18,464 nt of DNA from Baffinella frigidus (taxonomy: Eukaryota > Cryptophyceae > Cryptomonadales > Baffinellaceae): contig MU647146.1 of NCBI GenBank assembly GCA_026770585.1, positions 173,366 to 191,829 on the forward strand, read 5' to 3'. Made by a program: the position numbers and the translations under genes. Each line of letters opens with the position of its first letter. The first letter of the stretch is position 1. Shown here in pieces: positions 1 to 6,171 of the stretch. The notes under the pieces are model-generated. The model was not told the DNA's origin, did no database searches, and worked only from the letters and a program-made list of their open reading frames with translations.

Positions 1-158
1 GGGGTTTGGGGTTTGGGGTTTGGGGTTTGGGGTTTGGGGTTTGGGGTTTGGGGTTTGGGTTTTGGGTTTTGGGTTTTAGGGTTTAGGGTTTAAGGTCTAG
101 GGTTTAGGGTCTAGGGTTTAGGTTTTAGGGTTGAGGGTTTAGGGTTTGAAACTGCCGA
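1..158 (+). repeat. Telomere-type heptamer array, GGGGTTT block
   Basis: About eight tandem GGGGTTT heptamers give way to GGGTTTT and then GGGTTTA/GGGTCTA variants. In this and the other heptamer entries, strand + means the plus strand reads TTTAGGG and strand - means it reads CCCTAAA. The G-rich strand runs away from the left edge, which is the wrong orientation for a chromosome end at position 1, so this is an internal array. Confidence 0.9.
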
Positions 159-185
159 ACACAACCTACTCGTCAGTTGTCCTCA

Positions 186-260
186 CCCTCACACACACGC
201 TCTCTCTCACTCTCTCTCTCTGTCTCACACACACTCTCTCACTCTCTCTCGCTCTCTCAC
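186..260 (+). repeat. CA/CT microsatellite
   Basis: Alternating (CA)n and (CT)n runs. A very similar CA-then-CT tract at 14091-14140 sits just upstream of a supported 3' splice site, so such tracts can act as polypyrimidine tracts here. A CAG follows at 276-278, but no convincing open exon follows it. Confidence 0.85.
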
Positions 261-619
261 GACGCCCGGGGCCAGGGTCTAGCTCCGCAAGAGTAAAACT
301 GTGCTCCCCATAAAACACATTTGGAGAAGAAAATCCAGCACGAAACGGCGACTAAAAAGATTACTGAAATGCTTTTCTGGCGAGCCCAGTTTTCCTCAGG
401 CAGAGCTAGAGGGTCGACGCTGCGTTACGGTGTGCGACCTGAGCTCGTTTTCTCGCGCGTCAACCCAACGTCACCACCTTGAAGCCCTCCTGCCCGGCCC
501 TCCACCCCCAACCCCTAAGCCCATTTCAGTTTCACCTTTTTCCAGGTGCAAACCCTGACCCCTAAACCCAAACGCTGGCCCGGCACCCTCCCACCACCCG
601 AACTGAAAACAGTGTGTTG
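261..619. other. Unassigned spacer with a fragment of an introner-like element
   Basis: I see no supportable gene. The open frame at 301-558 has an ordinary basic/proline-rich composition and no recognisable domain. At about 380-416 the sequence resembles 2220-2256 (GCGAGC, CAGTTTT/CAGTTAT, GAGGCAGAG), which is the flank and terminal repeat of the TIR elements at 2020-2421, so part of this spacer is probably a decayed element. Confidence 0.4.
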
Positions 620-720
620 GATTTGGGGTTTGGGGTTTAGGGTTTGGGGTTTAGGGTTTAGGGTTTAGGGTTTAGGGTTTAGGGTTTAGGGTTTGGGGTT
701 TAGGGTTAAGGGTGGAGGGT
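620..720 (+). repeat. TTTAGGG heptamer array
   Basis: Eight or more tandem GGGTTTA/GGGTTTG heptamers, several in a row perfect. It flanks the candidate exon at 743-790 on its downstream side when read on the minus strand. Confidence 0.9.
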
Positions 721-742
721 TTGGAGGCGGGCGGGCGCGTGC

Positions 743-790
743 CTGGAAATTGTTTGACGCGACCGCCCCCCCATCGCCCAGCGCGTGCAC
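743..790 (-). CDS. Candidate minus-strand microexon inside heptamer arrays
   Basis: Read on the minus strand, this non-repetitive island follows CTCTGGCAG and gives 16 open codons (VHALGDGGAVASNNFQ). It ends in CAG followed by GCACGC, so it would need a GC-AG intron. Both sides are heptamer arrays reading CCCTAAA on the same strand, as in the supported introns of this window. No family is recognised. It could be a microexon of a minus-strand gene extending left of the window, or chance. Confidence 0.2.
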
Positions 791-799
791 CTGCCAGAG

Positions 800-1640
800 T
801 TGAGGGTTTGGGGTTTAGGGTTTAGGGTTTAGGGTTTAGGGTTTAGGGTTTAGGGTTTAGGGTTTAGGGTTTAGGGTTTGGGGTTGATGGTTTATGGTTT
901 ATGGTTTATGGTTTATGGTTTATGGTTTATGGTTTATGGTTTGTGGTTTGGGGTTTATGGTTTATGGTTTATGGTTCATGGTTTATGGTTTAGGGTTTAT
1001 GGTTTAGGATTGATGTTGTAGGGTTTATGGTGTAGGGTTTAAGTTCAGGTCCAGGTTTAGGTTTAGATTTAGATTGGGAATGAGGTTAAGCTTTATGATT
1101 AGGTTTAGGTTTGGATGTAGATTTGAGTTTAGGTTCAGAGTGTAGGATGTAGGGTTTCGAGTTTGGGGTTTATGGTTTATGGTTTATGGTTTAGGGTTTA
1201 GGGTTTAGGGTTGAGGGTTTACGGTTAAGGGTTTAGGGTTGTAAGGTCTAGGGTTCAGGGTTTATGGTTTAGGGTTTATGGTTTATGGTTAAGGGTTTAT
1301 GGTTCATGGTTTACGGTTAAGGGTTTAGGGTTTAGGTTAGAGGGTTCAGGGATTAGGGTTTAGGGTTCAGGGTTCAGGGTTTAGGGGTCAAGATTTAGGG
1401 TTTAAGGTTTAGTGTTTGGGGTTTGGTGTTTACGGTGTCGGGTTGAGGGTTTAGGGTTTAGGCTTTAGGTTCAGGTTGGGGGATCAAGGGTTTATGGTTT
1501 ATGGTTTAGGGTTCAGGGTTTAGGCTTTAGGGTTTTAGGGTTTAGGATTTAGGGTTTAGGGTTTAGGATTTAGGGTTTAGGATTTAGGGTTTAGGGTGTA
1601 GGGTTTAAAGTTCAGGGTTCAGGATTTAGGTAGCGGGGTC
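800..1640 (+). repeat. Long heptamer array with blocks of variants
   Basis: Pure GGGTTTA units at roughly 818-880 change to a block of GGTTTAT at roughly 890-960, then to mixed GGGTTTA, GGGTTCA and GGTTTAG units that lose register around 1030-1140 and recover after 1170. The blocks suggest local homogenisation of single variants. Confidence 0.9.
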
Positions 1641-1737
1641 AAGGGGAGTGTCCGGGAGTAATGCGGATAGCGCACACCACAAGGGTTCATGGTTCAGGGT
1701 TTACTATCCATTGTTAAGAAATTCAAAGTTGAGGGTT
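1641..1737. other. Short spacer between heptamer arrays
   Basis: Mixed sequence with isolated GGGTTCA heptamers. I see no exon or element. Confidence 0.4.
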
Positions 1738-1960
1738 GAGGGTTTGGGGTTCAGGGCGGGCGCGTCTGGTTCCGAGGTTGCGTGGGTGGCGGAAGATTCC
1801 GGTATCCGGTATCCGGGTTCGGGGTTCGGGGTTCGGGGTTCCGGGTTCGGGGTTCCGGGTTCAGGGTTCCAGTTTCAGGGTCCAGGGTTTACGTTTCAGG
1901 TTTCAGGGTTCCGGGTTCAGGGTTTAGGATTCCGGGTTCTGGGTTTAGGGCGGGCCCCTC
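1738..1960 (+). repeat. GGGTTCC/GGGTTCG heptamer variant array
   Basis: Tandem GGGTTCC, GGGTTCG and GGGTTCA units at 1815-1935, flanked by two similar GC-rich boxes (about 1755-1795 and 1950-1995, both containing GGGCGGGC and GTGGGC/GTGGCG GCGGAAG). The boxes look like a direct duplication with the array expanded between them. The long translated frames here (GFRVxGSGF-type) are repeat translations, not proteins. Confidence 0.85.
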
Positions 1961-2024
1961 GGGTTCCCAGGTTCAGAGCGTGGGCGGCGGAAGGCAGCAG
2001 GGGCAAGTGGGACGCGTGCAAGAC
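1956..2024 (-). pseudogene. 3' half of a duplicated minus-strand exon
   Basis: On the minus strand, directly after the element at 2025-2170, the sequence reads VLHASHLPLLPSAAHAL. It is a clear paralogue of VVHASHLLFAAPAL encoded at about 2650-2690. It then runs into heptamer-derived sequence and a stop. I read it as a broken exon copy. The function of the exon family is unknown. Confidence 0.45.
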
Positions 2025-2174
2025 CTCCAGCTCTGTCTCAGTCTGGTTCGGTCGCGCCAACTAGGCGAGCCGGGGCTCTTTTTCGCTCTAAAATTGATGG
2101 ATTCGTACCACCCTCCCACAACCGTCAACTTAAGCATATTCGGTCAACCTGCGTGAGGCAGAGCGAGGACCTCC
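2020..2174 (-). mobile_element. TIR element acting as an intron (introner-like copy 1)
   Basis: The core at 2029-2165 has imperfect terminal inverted repeats: AGCTCTGTCTCAG on the left and the complement of CGCTCTGCCTCAC on the right. It is flanked by AAGACCTCC (2020-2028) and AGGACCTCC (2166-2174), a target duplication matching at 8 of 9 bases. On the minus strand the duplication contains GGAG|GTC, giving an intron 2025-2170 that starts GT and ends AG. Removing it rebuilds the uninterrupted paralogous exon at 2648-2789 across the insertion point (GGCAACTGGGAG joined to GTCTTGCACGCG, against GTCGTGCACGCG). Confidence 0.7.
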
Positions 2175-2248
2175 CAGTTGCCCCTGTGTAGTGGAGTTTC
2201 GGGTCTACATGTGTTCTATGGCGAGCGCAGTTATACTGAGGCAGAGGT
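2175..2248 (-). pseudogene. Remnant upstream of introner copy 1
   Basis: The stretch next to the element (GGGGCAACTGGGAG on the minus strand) matches the NWE-coding end of the exon at 2691-2789; the rest is unlike that exon. It stays open on the minus strand between the two elements but codes nothing I recognise. Confidence 0.3.
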
Positions 2249-2421
2249 AGGACCTCTAGCTCTGTTTCACTCGGGTTGACCAAATCGATTGTGTCCTTTT
2301 ATTCGACCCAAATCGTCAAAAGTCTATTTTTCAAGGAAATTTATCAACTTTTGGCGAACCGTTGCGATTTGGGCTCGACAAATTGTCGAGCCCGATTCAA
2401 GTGGAACAGAGCTAGGACCTC
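2249..2421 (-). mobile_element. TIR element acting as an intron (introner-like copy 2)
   Basis: The core at 2258-2413 has terminal repeats AGCTCTGTTTCACTCG and the complement of AGCTCTGTTCCACTTG. Both sides carry a perfect 8-bp duplication, AGGACCTC (2249-2256 and 2414-2421). As a minus-strand intron it would span 2254-2418, with GT and AG both supplied by the duplicated GAG|GT. An internal palindrome (GGGCTCGACAATTTGTCGAGCCC type) lies at about 2372-2394. The 5' flank is another copy of the NWE exon; the 3' flank is not the paralogous continuation. Confidence 0.65.
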
Positions 2422-2458
2422 CCAGTTGCCGATGGAGTGCTTCTTGGTGAGGCTCTTC
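2419..2458 (-). pseudogene. Truncated copy of the KKHTIGNWE exon
   Basis: The minus strand encodes SLTKKHSIGNWE, nearly identical to SLTKKHTIGNWE at 2691-2726. It is cut off upstream near 2460, just short of the foldback at 2467. It is probably a duplicated fragment rather than an expressed exon. Confidence 0.45.
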
Positions 2459-2466
2459 TAGGTTCC

Positions 2467-2647
2467 CCACACGAGGCTATCCATGCGAACAGATTCATAA
2501 GTTAACTATTGGATTATTGCCCAGGAAACACGCCAAAAGTCAGCATTTGATCACGTTTCCGTACGGACATCCGTACGGAAACGTGATCATTTCCCCACAA
2601 ATTTTAAAATGTCCTTTTATTCTGTTCGCATGGATAGCCTCGTGTGG
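2467..2647. mobile_element. Foldback element with perfect 27-bp arms and central palindrome
   Basis: The arms 2467-2493 and 2621-2647 are perfect reverse complements beginning CCACACGAGGC. In the middle, 2548-2567 and 2570-2589 form a second perfect 20-bp inverted repeat with a 2-base spacer. No transposase is encoded. The element at 5223-5360 shares the CCACACG ends and an internal AAAAGTCAGC, so the two are one non-autonomous family. Confidence 0.85.
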
Positions 2648-2789
2648 TCAGAGCCGGGGCGGCGAAAAGGAGGTGGGACGCGTGCACGACCTCCCAGTTG
2701 CCGATGGTGTGCTTCTTGGTGAGGCTCTTCCCGCCGCCGCGCGCCAGCTTCGACTCCAGCTGCGGGAGCGTCATCTCGAAGCCTGCCAC
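2648..2789 (-). CDS. Minus-strand exon, unrecognised protein (FEMTLPQLESK/KKHTIGNWE)
   Basis: After GGGCGCAG at the 3' splice site (AG at 2790-2791), the frame opens as VAGFEMTLPQLESK and continues through LTKKHTIGNWE and VVHASHLL. Third positions are almost all G or C and the opposite strand lacks this bias, which supports minus-strand coding. The exon may end at 2691 (GAG followed by GTCGTG) or run on to the foldback at 2647. Three other partial copies lie within 1 kb. I do not recognise the domain. It may belong to the same gene as the orphan exon at 4403-4520, or all may be relics. Confidence 0.4.
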
Positions 2790-2794
2790 CTGCG

Positions 2795-2838
2795 CCCATC
2801 CATCACTGCATCAGGCGACGCAGCGCGGGGGGTTGAAT
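2795..2838. repeat. Direct repeat, copy 1 (partner at 3031-3073)
   Basis: This segment, including CATCACTGCATCAGGCGA and a G-rich tail, recurs at 3031-3073 with about two differences. With the exon copies at 2745-2790 and 2881-2930 it shows a tandem duplication of roughly 200 bp, with extra sequence inserted in the second copy. Confidence 0.8.
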
Positions 2839-2880
2839 TGCGTCCTTTCTCGGGGGGGGAAAAAAAAAAGAGTGCCCGCT

Positions 2881-2930
2881 CAGCCTCGGGCTTCGACTCC
2901 ATCTGCGGGAGCGTCATCTCGAACTCCGCG
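2881..2930 (-). pseudogene. Second, truncated copy of the FEMTLPQ exon
   Basis: The minus strand encodes AEFEMTLPQMESKPEA, a close match to the start of the exon at 2691-2789. It then diverges into a poly-T/poly-C stretch (2862-2872). It has no matching continuation, so it is probably a decayed tandem duplicate. Confidence 0.5.
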
Positions 2931-3030
2931 TTGTTGTATCAGCTGGGTGGTGATATCAGCAGTTTTCAGCAATATCAGTTGGTGATGTATGTGCGGATAT
3001 GTCCACTCGAGGCTGGCACCTGGCGATGCA

Positions 3031-3073
3031 TCCATCCATCACTGCATCAGGCGAAGCAGCGCGGGGGGTTGAT
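3031..3073. repeat. Direct repeat, copy 2 (partner at 2795-2838)
   Basis: Second copy of the direct repeat described at 2795-2838. Confidence 0.8.
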
Positions 3074-3196
3074 TCAGAGCTGCTCATCCCTCAGACAGAG
3101 CTGGTCATCTCTCAGACACCACGCGTCCGTTTTCTCGAGTGTCCGTGCAGCTTTGCTCTCCACATCCGGCATTCCCGCTACCAAAAACGCGCGTGG

Positions 3197-3400
3197 CTAA
3201 ACCCCTAAACCCTAAACCCAACACCTAAACCCCTAACTCCTACACCCCCAACCCTCAACTCTCAACCCCGAACCTTAACCATCGACCCTCACCCCCAAAC
3301 CCTAAACCTAAACCCTGAACTCCTAACACCCCAACTCTCAACTCTAACCCCTGAAACCTGAACCCTGAACTCCCAAACCGAAACTTCAACACTCAACCCT
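3197..3400 (-). repeat. Degenerate CCCTAAA/CCCTCAA array
   Basis: The plus strand reads CCCTAAA, CCCCTAA, CCCTCAA and CCCTGAA variants. It lies between minus-strand exon relics and nested hairpins and no splice sites tie it to a gene. Confidence 0.85.
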
Positions 3401-3483
3401 CAGTCCACCAGCGGTGCAGGACTGGCGGGAGCCAACCTGTTCGTATGCCGCCAGCCCAGTCTATTTGGGCTCACCATTCTGAT

Positions 3484-3736
3484 GAGCCCGGGGCTCTTTT
3501 CCGCTCCCGAAATTGACGGAGTTGCATCGCGCACCCAGGATGTCCACATGAGAATTTATCTCAGAAAACGAGTTCTAAAACTCGTTTTCTTAAGTCAATT
3601 CCCCTACGAATTTGTCAACTTCTTCTTTACTCTCCGCATAAGTTGACAAATTTGTAGGGGAATTGACTTAAGAAAATGAGTTTTAGAACTCGTTTTCTGA
3701 GATAAGAATCATCGGTCAACCCGAGTGACGCAGAGC
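3484..3736. mobile_element. Relic of an introner-family element split by a hairpin
   Basis: Positions 3490-3518 resemble the interior of introner copy 1 (2076-2103), and 3714-3736 resemble its TIR end (GGTCAACCCGAGTGACGCAGAGC type). The hairpin at 3556-3705 sits between them and the next hairpin starts at the TIR boundary, so this older element appears to have been invaded by younger foldbacks. Confidence 0.45.
3556..3705. mobile_element. Long foldback, 66-bp arms
   Basis: The arms 3556-3621 and 3640-3705 match at 64 of 66 positions around an 18-base loop. Each arm contains a smaller palindrome (AAAACGAG...CTCGTTTT) and the motif CTTAAGTCAATTCCCC. A related motif, CCTAAGTCAACTCCCC, occurs in the foldback at 11491-11591. 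No coding capacity. A transcript across it would form a very stable hairpin. Confidence 0.85.
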
Positions 3737-3737
3737 C

Positions 3738-3910
3738 AGAGCGCTGTGCAGAGAAGTTGGCCACCGAAACATGGGAAAATGGGAAAACTGGAGCCATTTT
3801 GTCCACTTTTGAGAAATTCATGGTACTGAATTTCTCAAAAGTTGACAAAATGGCTCCAATTTCTCGATTTTCCATTATTTCCCGTGGCCAACTTCTCTGC
3901 ACAGCGCTCT
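3738..3910. mobile_element. Long foldback, about 83-bp arms
   Basis: The arm 3738-3820 pairs with 3827-3910 around the 6-base loop TGGTAC. The outer 27 bases (AGAGCGCTGTGCAGAG and onward) match perfectly and a short interior stretch is mismatched. It sits between GCAGAGCC and AGAACC. The element end at 4318-4329 reads GCAGAGCTAGAACC without interruption, so the insertion point is visible. Confidence 0.85.
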
Positions 3911-3950
3911 AGAACCGAGAGGGAGCGCCCGGCGGGGTTGGGGTCGCAGA

Positions 3951-4093
3951 CTTATCCGGGGAAACCTATTTTTCTGTAGTTTGATGGCAAGGAAAATAAC
4001 TACACAATTCGTTCTTATTAGTAATATTAAAGCATTTATGTAGTAATTTTCCTTGCCATCAAACTCAAGAAAAATAGGCTTCCCCGGATAAAG
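3951..4093. mobile_element. Foldback element, about 54-bp arms
   Basis: The arms 3951-4004 and 4039-4093 share CTTATCCGGGGAA, CCTATTTTTCT and TTTGATGGCAAGGAAAA with few mismatches and one length difference, around an AT-rich loop. No coding potential. Confidence 0.85.
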
Positions 4094-4147
4094 ACGGGGC
4101 TACACACTCTCACTCTGTCTGGGCGCTACGGACACGGGCGGTAGGCA

Positions 4148-4195
4148 ACCTGGCCCAACTCTAAAACCTAACCCCTAACCCCTAACCCCTTAAAC
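4148..4195 (-). repeat. Short CCCTAA-type array
   Basis: A few CCCCTAA and CCTAAAA units on the plus strand. Confidence 0.7.
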
Positions 4196-4204
4196 CAGGA
4201 ATGC

Positions 4205-4332
4205 CGGGGAGCGAACCTGGCCGTCAGTTGACATGCTGGGTGTGCGGCACACATTCGTCGACTTTGGCGCGGAAAAGAGCCCGGAACTTGAAAAAAGTCG
4301 GTCAATCCGAGTGAGGCAGAGCTAGAACCTTC
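4205..4332. other. Relic with duplicated exon end and introner TIR
   Basis: GAGCGAACCTGGCCGTC at about 4212-4228 duplicates the 3' end and donor of the minus-strand exon at 4403-4520. The right end, GAGTGAGGCAGAGCT (4309-4323) followed by AGAACCTTC, is an introner-family terminus. It looks like a partial element carrying or flanked by a copied exon end. No gene is supportable. Confidence 0.4.
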
Positions 4333-4402
4333 ACTTTCCAGAAGGCTCTAGGACCTTTTTACAGGGACTTTACGAGGTTGATACAGAAGACGAAGAGCGA
4401 AC

Positions 4403-4520
4403 CTGGCCGTCCGCCGCGACGCACAGCCCGGGCGCGCCCTGCCCCGGGCGGAACTCGAACTGGCCCACCGTGTAGTGCGGCAGCTCCACGACCACGCCGC
4501 TCCCCGTGTGCCGCAGGTAC
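4403..4520 (-). CDS. Minus-strand orphan exon, unknown domain
   Basis: Bounded on the minus strand by GTGGCAG (acceptor) and CAG|GTTCGC (donor). It enters with one base of a split codon and leaves in phase 0, encoding 39 residues (YLRHTGSGVVVELPHY, TVGQFEFRPGQG, APGLCVAADGQ). The composition is balanced and GC at third positions is high, whereas the plus-strand frame is low-complexity Pro/Arg/Ala. The upstream partner exon is not found. The gene A terminal exon with its stop lies at 4834-4908, so this belongs to a different gene or to an alternative 3' end. It may pair with the exon at 2648-2789. Confidence 0.45.
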
Positions 4521-4626
4521 CTGCCACCCGGGCAACACCGACTCTCGGGTCAGCCTCCGTGCAACCAACAACCTTGTTCTTCTTTTTTCTTCTTTTTTCT
4601 TCTTTTTTCTTCTTCTTCTTCGCCAG

Positions 4627-4689
4627 GGGGCGAAGCAGACGGGGGGCAGAGGAGAGTGCCGGCCCAAGCCCTCCTACTCCGACACCGAG
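4627..4689 (+). CDS. Candidate plus-strand exon after a strong pyrimidine tract
   Basis: The 45-base run of CTTTTTT/CTT units at 4577-4621 ends in CGCCAG at 4621-4626. The next 63 bases give 21 phase-0 codons (GAKQTGGRGECRPKPSYSDTE) ending at GAG|GTGCGT, a good donor. The intron that follows (4690-4817) holds CCCTAAA-type heptamers in the sense orientation and closes with CCTTCCTTCGCAG. No family is recognised and no upstream exon is found. Confidence 0.35.
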
Positions 4690-4817
4690 GTGCGTCGTCC
4701 GGCCGTGGCCGCGCAGCCAGCCTCCCTCCCCGCCCGTAAACCGTACACCGTAAACCCGTGCACCTCTAAACCCTAACCCCGAACTCTACACCCTAACCCC
4801 CGACCCTTCCTTCGCAG
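4690..4817 (-). repeat. Small intron-sized CCCTAAA stretch
   Basis: Contains CTAAACCCTAACCCC and CACCCTAACCCCC units on the plus strand between the two plus-strand candidate exons, in the sense orientation for that gene. Confidence 0.6.
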
Positions 4818-4841
4818 GACGTGAGAGGGCGGCTCACATGA
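4818..4841 (+). CDS. Candidate plus-strand terminal exon
   Basis: Opens in phase 0 after CCTTCCTTCGCAG and reads DVRGRLT then TGA at 4839-4841. It would be the last exon after 4627-4689. Its stop overlaps the end of the minus-strand exon 4834-4908, making the two genes tail-to-tail with an 8-bp coding overlap. It is very short, so it rests on splice-site quality alone. Confidence 0.3.
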   Translation, partial: DVRGRLT

Positions 4842-4908
4842 ACTCGTTGCGGTACTTGTCGAAGCCAACAAGGCTCTTCCACTCTCCGGGCGTCGGTGCA
4901 GCGTCCGC
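4834..4908 (-). CDS. Gene A exon 5 (terminal): C-terminus of the zinc-binding protein
   Basis: On the minus strand the heptamer array (ACCCCAAACCCAG) runs straight into this exon. It reads ADAAPTPGEWKSLVGF, DKYRNEFM, then TGA at 4836-4834. It enters in phase 0, matching the phase-0 donor of exon 4 at 6333, and no other exon is evident between them. The joined gene A product would be 195 residues. The link across the 1.4-kb intron rests on phase and strand, not on domain homology, so this exon could instead belong to a separate gene. Confidence 0.5.
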   Translation of the reverse strand, partial: ADAAPTPGEWKSLVGFDKYRNEFM

Positions 4909-4910
4909 CT

Positions 4911-5222
4911 GGGTTTGGGGTTTGGGGTTTGGTATTTGGTGTTTGGGGTCTGGGGTCCGGGGTCTGGGGGTCTGGGGTCTGGGGTTTGGGGTTTTGGGTT
5001 TGGGGTTTGAGGTTTGAGGTTTGGGGTTTGGGGTCTGGGGATTGGGGATTGGGGATTGGGGTTTGGGGATTGGGGTTTGGGGTTTGGGGTTTGAGGATTG
5101 AGGTTTGGGGTTTGGGGTTTGGGGTCGGGGGTTTGGGGATTGGGGTGAAGGGTTCAGGGTTTAGGGTGTGGGTTTAGGCTGCAGGGTTTAGGGTGTGGGT
5201 TCCGGGTTTGGAGTTTGGGGTT
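4911..5222 (+). repeat. GGGGTTT/GGGGATT/GGGGTCT array in the last intron of gene A
   Basis: Heptamers of mostly GGGGTTT with GGGGATT and GGGGTCT variants. It begins one base beyond the exon 5 acceptor, so on the transcript (minus strand) the array reads AAACCCC and directly forms the 3' end of the intron. Long GFGVWG-type translations are artefacts. Confidence 0.9.
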
Positions 5223-5360
5223 CCACACGATGGACTTCGGACTTTTCATCAAAAGTCAGCGTGCCTTGATGACATTAACTTTAGAGATTTTCCGGTCCAA
5301 TTTGGTCACGTTACCCCTTGGAATCCAGGCCCAACGAAACCCTCGAAGCCATCCGTGTGG
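5223..5360. mobile_element. MITE-like element of the CCACACG family inserted in the heptamer array
   Basis: The ends CCACACGATGGACTTCG and the complement of CCACACGGATGGCTTCG form an imperfect TIR of about 17 bp. It is flanked on both sides by TGGGGTT from the array, a plausible 7-8 bp target duplication. Internal AAAAGTCAGC is shared with the foldback at 2467-2647. No protein is encoded. Confidence 0.7.
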
Positions 5361-6060
5361 TGGGGTTTAGGGTTTGGGGTTTGGGGTTAGGGTTTAGGGT
5401 TTTGTGTTTGGGTTTTGAGATTAGCGTTGAGGGTTTGTGGTTTGTGGTTTAGGGTGTAGAGTTGAGGGTTTAGGATTTGGTTTGTATGTTTAGGGTTCAG
5501 GATTTAAGGTCTAGGGCTGATTGTTTATGGTTTATGGTTGATAGTTTATTCTTACTGGTTTAGAGTTCAGGGTTTAGGGTTCAGGGTTTCAGTTTTAGGT
5601 TTTAGGTTGTAGGGTTCAGGGTTTAGGGTTCTGGGCGCAGGGTTCAGGGTTTAGGGTTTAGGGTTTGGGGTTTGGGGTTCAAGGTTTAGGGTTTAGGGTT
5701 TAGGGTTTAGGGTTTAGGGTTTAGGGTTTAGATTTGGGGTTTAGGGTTTAGGGTTTAGGGTTTAGGGTTTAGGGTTTAGGGTGTAGGGTTTAGTGTTTAG
5801 GGTTTAGGATTTAGGGTTTTGGGTTTAGGGTTTGGGGTTTAGGGTTTAAGGTTTGCGGCTCAGGGTTTAGATTTCAGTGATCAGGGTTCAGGTGTTAGTG
5901 TTTAGGATTTAGGGTTTAGGTTTTAGGGTTTAGGGTTTTGGATTTTGTGCTTAGGTTTTAGGGTTTAGGGTTTAGGGTGTAGGGTTCAGGGTTTAGTGAG
6001 CATTTTTTCAGGTTTCATTGTTTCGGTTCTAGAATTTAGGGTTTATGATTCATGGTTTAT
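5361..6060 (+). repeat. TTTAGGG array in the last intron of gene A
   Basis: Near-perfect GGGTTTA runs at about 5640-5790, with degraded flanks containing GGGTTCA, GGATTTA and GGTTTAT. Sense transcripts of gene A would carry CCCUAAA. From 6061 to 6171 the sequence is non-repetitive with no evident exon. Confidence 0.9.
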
Positions 6061-6171
6061 TCCGTCAATGCAGGCTTGCGAAAGCCACGGGTCATCAACA
6101 AAGCAAACCACTGAGCCCTCCCTCGACCATAGGGCAGTGCAACAGCCGTCAGCCAGCGCACCAGTCAATGT

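Noticed and set aside
1-158. Window start as a chromosome end (telomere)
   Set aside because: A left-end telomere should read CCCTAAA on the plus strand. Here the G-rich strand is on the plus strand and the units are degenerate, so it is internal.
1648-2156. Overlapping plus-strand frames with VRGSGFRV repeats
   Set aside because: Translations of GGGTTCC/GGGTTCA heptamers, open in three frames at once.
2517-3200. 227-codon plus-strand frame
   Set aside because: Runs through foldback arms and antisense to the duplicated minus-strand exon, which has the coding bias.
4896-5177. Open frame of GFGVWG-type repeats as a Gly/Trp-rich protein
   Set aside because: It is the translation of heptamers. 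A 7-bp unit stays open in all frames by chance of lacking stops.
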